Below are positions 5,701 through 6,789 of a stretch of 6,789 nucleotides of DNA, one piece after another. Positions within the stretch are counted from its first letter, which is position 1; every line of letters starts with the position of its first letter. Made by a program: the position numbers and the translations under genes. The stretch spans positions 1 through 6,789 of the forward strand of contig JAGLQE010000114.1 of the NCBI GenBank assembly GCA_023137005.1, given 5' to 3'. The notes beneath the pieces were generated by a model. The model was not told the DNA's origin. It did not search any database and saw only the letters and a list, made by a program, of their open reading frames with translations. The DNA comes from Thermoplasmata archaeon. Its GTDB lineage: Archaea; Thermoplasmatota; Thermoplasmata; SG8-5; JAGLSY01.

Positions 5701-6789
5701 CTGGCTATGATGAAAACAAATATGTGGATGCGGACATCGGCTATGTTGGTGTCCTCAATCCAGTAATGAGATGGACCACCTACGACGTCACTGGTATTGA
5801 CAGTGCTAGCGGGATATACAGGCTGGGAACATTGAATGACGAAAACTTGGCAACCTATGTCAATGCTGCCGCTGGAGAGGATCCCACTTACTCCAAGGTC
5901 CTTCTGGTAGATTCCACCACACCTTACGTTTACGACACAGTCTATGTAGACATGGATGCGGATCAGAGCTTCAGGGATGAGAAGGCATGTGTCAAGGGCG
6001 ATGAGGTTGCCTGGAGAGACATGGACGGAGATGGACTGGCAGACCGTGCAGGAGGTATGGTCTATTATATCAGCCAGGCAAATACTCTGGGAACCACTCT
6101 TGAGGCACTTACCATAGTCAATGGTTCTGTAGAATTGGTCAATCAGAATATCATAAACAACTCAGCCATAATACACTGGGAAGGTTCCAGGGCAGGAGTT
6201 GACATCTCAGCAAAGATCGTCAAGAACAAGGCAGTCTTGGACCACGACAATGTGGCGAATGTGGTATTATACCTTAATGGAACTGCACTGACCGGCGGAG
6301 ATTATATTATAGACCTGGAGACAGGCGCCATTGATTTCATAATGAACATCAATACAAGCTATCATGAGATCACAACGGATTATGACTTCAATACCATCAT
6401 GGATAGTGCAGATTATATTGTGGATATTGAGGAAGGTATCATTGGATTCTCCAATATAGAAGAAGACGATGTATTATCAGCCTACTACGAGTGGGATGGA
6501 CTTCCAATACCCTATTCAGATGTACTAGCGGACAGGAAAGGTGTGGATAATGTCATACCACAGAATGGAGCCATGGTGGCCATGTATGGTGAATATGCCA
6601 TAGATATAACAGATGGTACATCACGTGCATCTGCAGTTGTTGGAAAGGGAATGTCATCTCACAAGAACGATGTGGATGTCAAGCCATGTCTTGGACTGGC
6701 ACCAGATGCAAAGATAGTCAGCATCGTGGATACCGGATATGACGGGATGATCTTCGCCATAGATGGATATGATGGAATACCAGGAACCG
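2703..6789 (+). CDS. Giant secreted subtilase-family (S8) protein with substituted catalytic Asp and His; 3' end outside window
   Basis: The frame is open for 1,362 complete codons to the window edge. Order: signal peptide (about 1-27), I9-like prodomain (about 80-146), Asp-motif region (192-206), beta module R1 (245-288), a family core segment with SPYAGWPIVFDYYSM (from 290), module R2 (370-416), an FN3-like array (about 421-1000), a returning core segment with VLLVDSTTPYVYDTVYVD (from 1066), two calcium-type Asp loops (1083-1114), modules R3 and R4 (1186-1266), the His-motif region (1301-1315) and GLAPDAKIV (1331-1339). S8 enzymes use Asp, His and Ser. Here the Asp position is Glu196 and the His position is Asp1304; the Ser region is not visible. 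An ordinary active protease is therefore unlikely, and a pseudoprotease or binding scaffold on the cell surface is my inference. The protein is acidic and rich in N-X-S/T sequons. The GAGG site and promoter upstream support the start. No frameshift or stop suggests decay. Confidence 0.9.
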   Translation, partial: MSENKTKQYLSVGIVLLFVMSAFGSIVNTGLFGDDMMADVLYENGSNDGNILIDQDGNDGLAKMDGSLQELVKNPTKGLTRVIIATTDPAEVATFLKDYEYRGLIGTRPISNGLDLSTYTLEVPIDCLDKLTELSSVYGIYSHPEQDASHYTEEANIGGSTGGLTPQNIYDVEQHNLLEAWSMGYIGTDSRVAIAEGGIDFGHPDLWETQARVPESLTVKGFTLIEAVGGEITAFIEQSDIVSGSYKFYINGTELTETTDYTFDLATGNLTLNSALEYGEILTTDYQFISPYAGWPIVFDYYSMSTYLETSSTLDTWYVATNETAEPYTEVGYPQLDLEIDIEMEETFSADPAESKTTTDLEHKTIKQNSVVVYADGNLISDTLYAVNYDLGQITFTPPIDVMKIEASYTYYQWDDVPVDQRVILQSPDYIPSEEGIPESYTISGLEPNENYFISIRATDEAKNHGDFSNNPEAATITDTTPPNQIIDLVATPGDVHGTLRLQWTAPGDDDVVGTTQSYVVKYSDKPITNWVCFDYMSEEYIQSWTPAVAGTAEDFALTGLPTGKDYYFAILAIDEGGNLGEVSNSPVAFVKQDTIDPSGISPIASTGMNDTEIYLQFDAPSDDAGIGTVTSYVLKYDTTDITDQTEFDAATTYPQTWTPAVAGTTVIYTLSLPASITDYYFSIIGVDEAGNTGPISSPAAMAQSQGPDIIDCSQIADLAVTTGTDHGMVDLTFTAPGDDGAVGWATEYIIKFNTTSIDSEADWDAVPEVNAISGTYAYPVDAPLESGVTQSFTLGVTNLDFSNLPPGVDYYFAIRAMDEEGNLGPVSNCDNALVQDDSIPPEAIDDLTVAVSPNHGEVILSWTAPGDDGAVGQASYYQIAYATYEITPANFDSAIAVNGTTRAVEHAAGFSESLDFSGYGLDLGTTYYFAIMGMDEARVNDPVSNCVNSIPRNDNATPSTIALVVATSDQHGSIDLTWDAPGDDGSTGTVTSYEIRYMAGYDENKYVDADIGYVGVLNPVMRWTTYDVTGIDSASGIYRLGTLNDENLATYVNAAAGEDPTYSKVLLVDSTTPYVYDTVYVDMDADQSFRDEKACVKGDEVAWRDMDGDGLADRAGGMVYYISQANTLGTTLEALTIVNGSVELVNQNIINNSAIIHWEGSRAGVDISAKIVKNKAVLDHDNVANVVLYLNGTALTGGDYIIDLETGAIDFIMNINTSYHEITTDYDFNTIMDSADYIVDIEEGIIGFSNIEEDDVLSAYYEWDGLPIPYSDVLADRKGVDNVIPQNGAMVAMYGEYAIDITDGTSRASAVVGKGMSSHKNDVDVKPCLGLAPDAKIVSIVDTGYDGMIFAIDGYDGIPGT
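2940..3137 (+). other. I9-like prodomain region
   Basis: Residues about 80-146 alternate strands and helices as in subtilase propeptides: TRVIIATTDPAEVATFL, then a strand pair around GLIGTRPIS and TYTLEVPID, then helix LDKLTELSSV and strand GIYSHPE. In active S8 enzymes this domain chaperones folding and is removed by autocleavage. Its retention here, in a protein that probably cannot autocleave, suggests it may remain attached. Assignment rests on pattern and position. Confidence 0.55.
3276..3320 (+). other. Subtilase Asp-motif region with Glu in place of the catalytic Asp
   Basis: Residues 192-206 read VAIAEGGIDFGHPDL. The usual S8 pattern is VAVIDTGID..HPDL, so the flanking hydrophobics, the Gly, the following Ile-Asp and HPDL all align. 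The catalytic Asp falls on Glu196 (GAA) and the next Thr/Ser on Gly197. Confidence 0.8.
3435..3566 (+). repeat. Beta module R1 (NGT..L...DY..D..TG pattern)
   Basis: Residues 245-288 contain YINGTELTETTDYTFDLATG and end in ITTDYQF-like ILTTDYQF. The same pattern recurs in R3 with shared DNA words: AATGGAAC, GATTATA and GACCTGG..ACAGGC. R1 is inserted shortly after the Asp motif and before the family core segment starting SPYAGWP. The fold is unknown; the short alternating strands suggest a small beta domain. Confidence 0.6.
3810..3950 (+). repeat. Beta module R2 (divergent copy)
   Basis: Residues 370-416 read SVVVYADGNLI, then YAVNYDLGQITF, and end IEASYTYYQWDD. This matches the layout of R1 and R3 more loosely. 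Its end (YYQWDDVPV) resembles the end of R4 (YYEWDGLPI), which links the two insertion points. It directly precedes the FN3-like array. Confidence 0.5.
3963..4157 (+). repeat. C-terminal half of an FN3-like domain
   Basis: Residues 421-485 include ESYTISGLEPNENYFISIRA, then TDEAKNHGDFSN and a TTPP linker. These match the second half of the full repeats that follow (L.....YYFAI.A.DE.GN.G.VSN). The usual first half with W.APGDDG is absent; module R2 occupies that place. Confidence 0.6.
4158..5699 (+). repeat. FN3-like repeat array: four full repeats plus an N-terminal half
   Basis: Full repeats lie at about 4158-4499, 4500-4847, 4848-5234 and 5235-5585, with a first half at 5586-5699. Each opens with a strand pair, W/F.APGDDG and SY.I.Y, and the full ones close with YYFAI...DE.GN.G.VSN. 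The APGDD-type motif begins at residues 506, 620, 736, 865 and 981, giving spacings of 114, 116, 129 and 116. The second repeat has APSDDAG. The fourth has a deviant DEARVND in place of DE.GN.G. Such arrays are usually extracellular spacers or binding domains. Codon-level divergence between copies shows they are not recent duplicates. Confidence 0.8.
5949..6044 (+). other. Two Asp-rich calcium-type loops in the family core
   Basis: DMDADQSFRDE (residues 1083-1093) and DMDGDGLAD (1106-1114) have the DxDxD..... acid pattern of EF-hand, dockerin and thrombospondin-3 calcium loops. They sit 23 residues apart in a segment that I recognise from archaeal subtilases (VYDTVYVD ... GDEV.WRDMDGDG..D..GGMVY). 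Calcium binding is inferred from the motif. Confidence 0.5.
6258..6500 (+). repeat. Beta modules R3 and R4 in tandem
   Basis: R3 (residues 1186-1229) has YLNGTALTGGDYIIDLETGA and ends ITTDYDF. R4 (1230-1266) has SADYIVDIEEGIIGF and ends LSAYYEWDG. R3 is the close relative of R1, while the end of R4 resembles the end of R2. The pair is inserted between GGMVYYIS and the segment IPYSDVLADRKG that leads to the His motif. Confidence 0.6.
6603..6719 (+). other. Subtilase His-motif region with Asp in place of the catalytic His
   Basis: TDGTSRASAVVGKG (residues 1303-1316) aligns with GHGT..AS.VAG.G of S8 enzymes. The His position is Asp1304, codon GAT, one base from CAT. GLAPDAKIV at 1331-1339 is the conserved strand that normally follows the His helix and anchors this alignment. 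The residue after GT is Ser1307, which is tolerated in some families. Confidence 0.75.

Noticed and set aside
3276..6788. Reading the altered catalytic motifs as sequencing errors or pseudogene decay
   Set aside because: There is no stop or frameshift across the open frame, flanking motif residues are conserved, and repeats show synonymous divergence, all pointing to a maintained protein. A single-base error at each site cannot be fully excluded from one sequence.
1..6789. CRISPR arrays, tRNA or rRNA genes, insertion sequences
   Set aside because: No regularly spaced repeats outside the protein-coding array, no tRNA-like or rRNA segments, and no transposase or terminal inverted repeats were seen.

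Overview
The window looks archaeal, most likely euryarchaeal (Thermoplasmatota-like). The evidence is an AT-rich TATA element (2632-2643) upstream of the second gene, a short GAGG-type ribosome site, heavy use of ATA for Ile and AGA/AGG for Arg, and two large exported proteins rich in N-glycosylation sequons. The lineage is inferred from style and from remembered resemblance to archaeal surface subtilases; no database search was done.

Layout: 1-225 is an AT-rich upstream region. 226-2451 encodes a 741-residue double-anchored surface protein with two GIFT-like (GldG/IFT52, GATase1-like Rossmann) domains, a C-terminal beta domain and a final membrane segment. 2452-2702 is an AT-rich gap with a promoter, a small inverted repeat and a (GA)6 tract. 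From 2703 to the right edge a single open frame runs without a stop (1,362 complete codons, 3' end outside the window). It encodes a giant secreted protein of the S8 subtilase family with signal peptide, I9-like prodomain, Asp-motif region, a very long interruption, and then the His-motif region followed by GLAPDAKIV. The Ser-motif region lies beyond the window.

The main observation is that both visible catalytic positions appear to be replaced. The Asp motif reads VAIAEGGIDFGHPDL (Glu196 for Asp) and the His motif reads TDGTSRAS (Asp1304 for His). About 1,100 residues separate them, carrying an FN3-like array with a period of about 115 residues and four copies of a second beta module (NGT..L...DY..D..TG.I.F). 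The gene has no stops or frameshifts, so it looks like a maintained pseudoprotease or adhesin-like scaffold rather than a decayed gene. Both genes are on the + strand and both products are predicted to act outside the cell. A joint surface role is possible, but the 251-base gap and separate promoter mean co-transcription is not shown.
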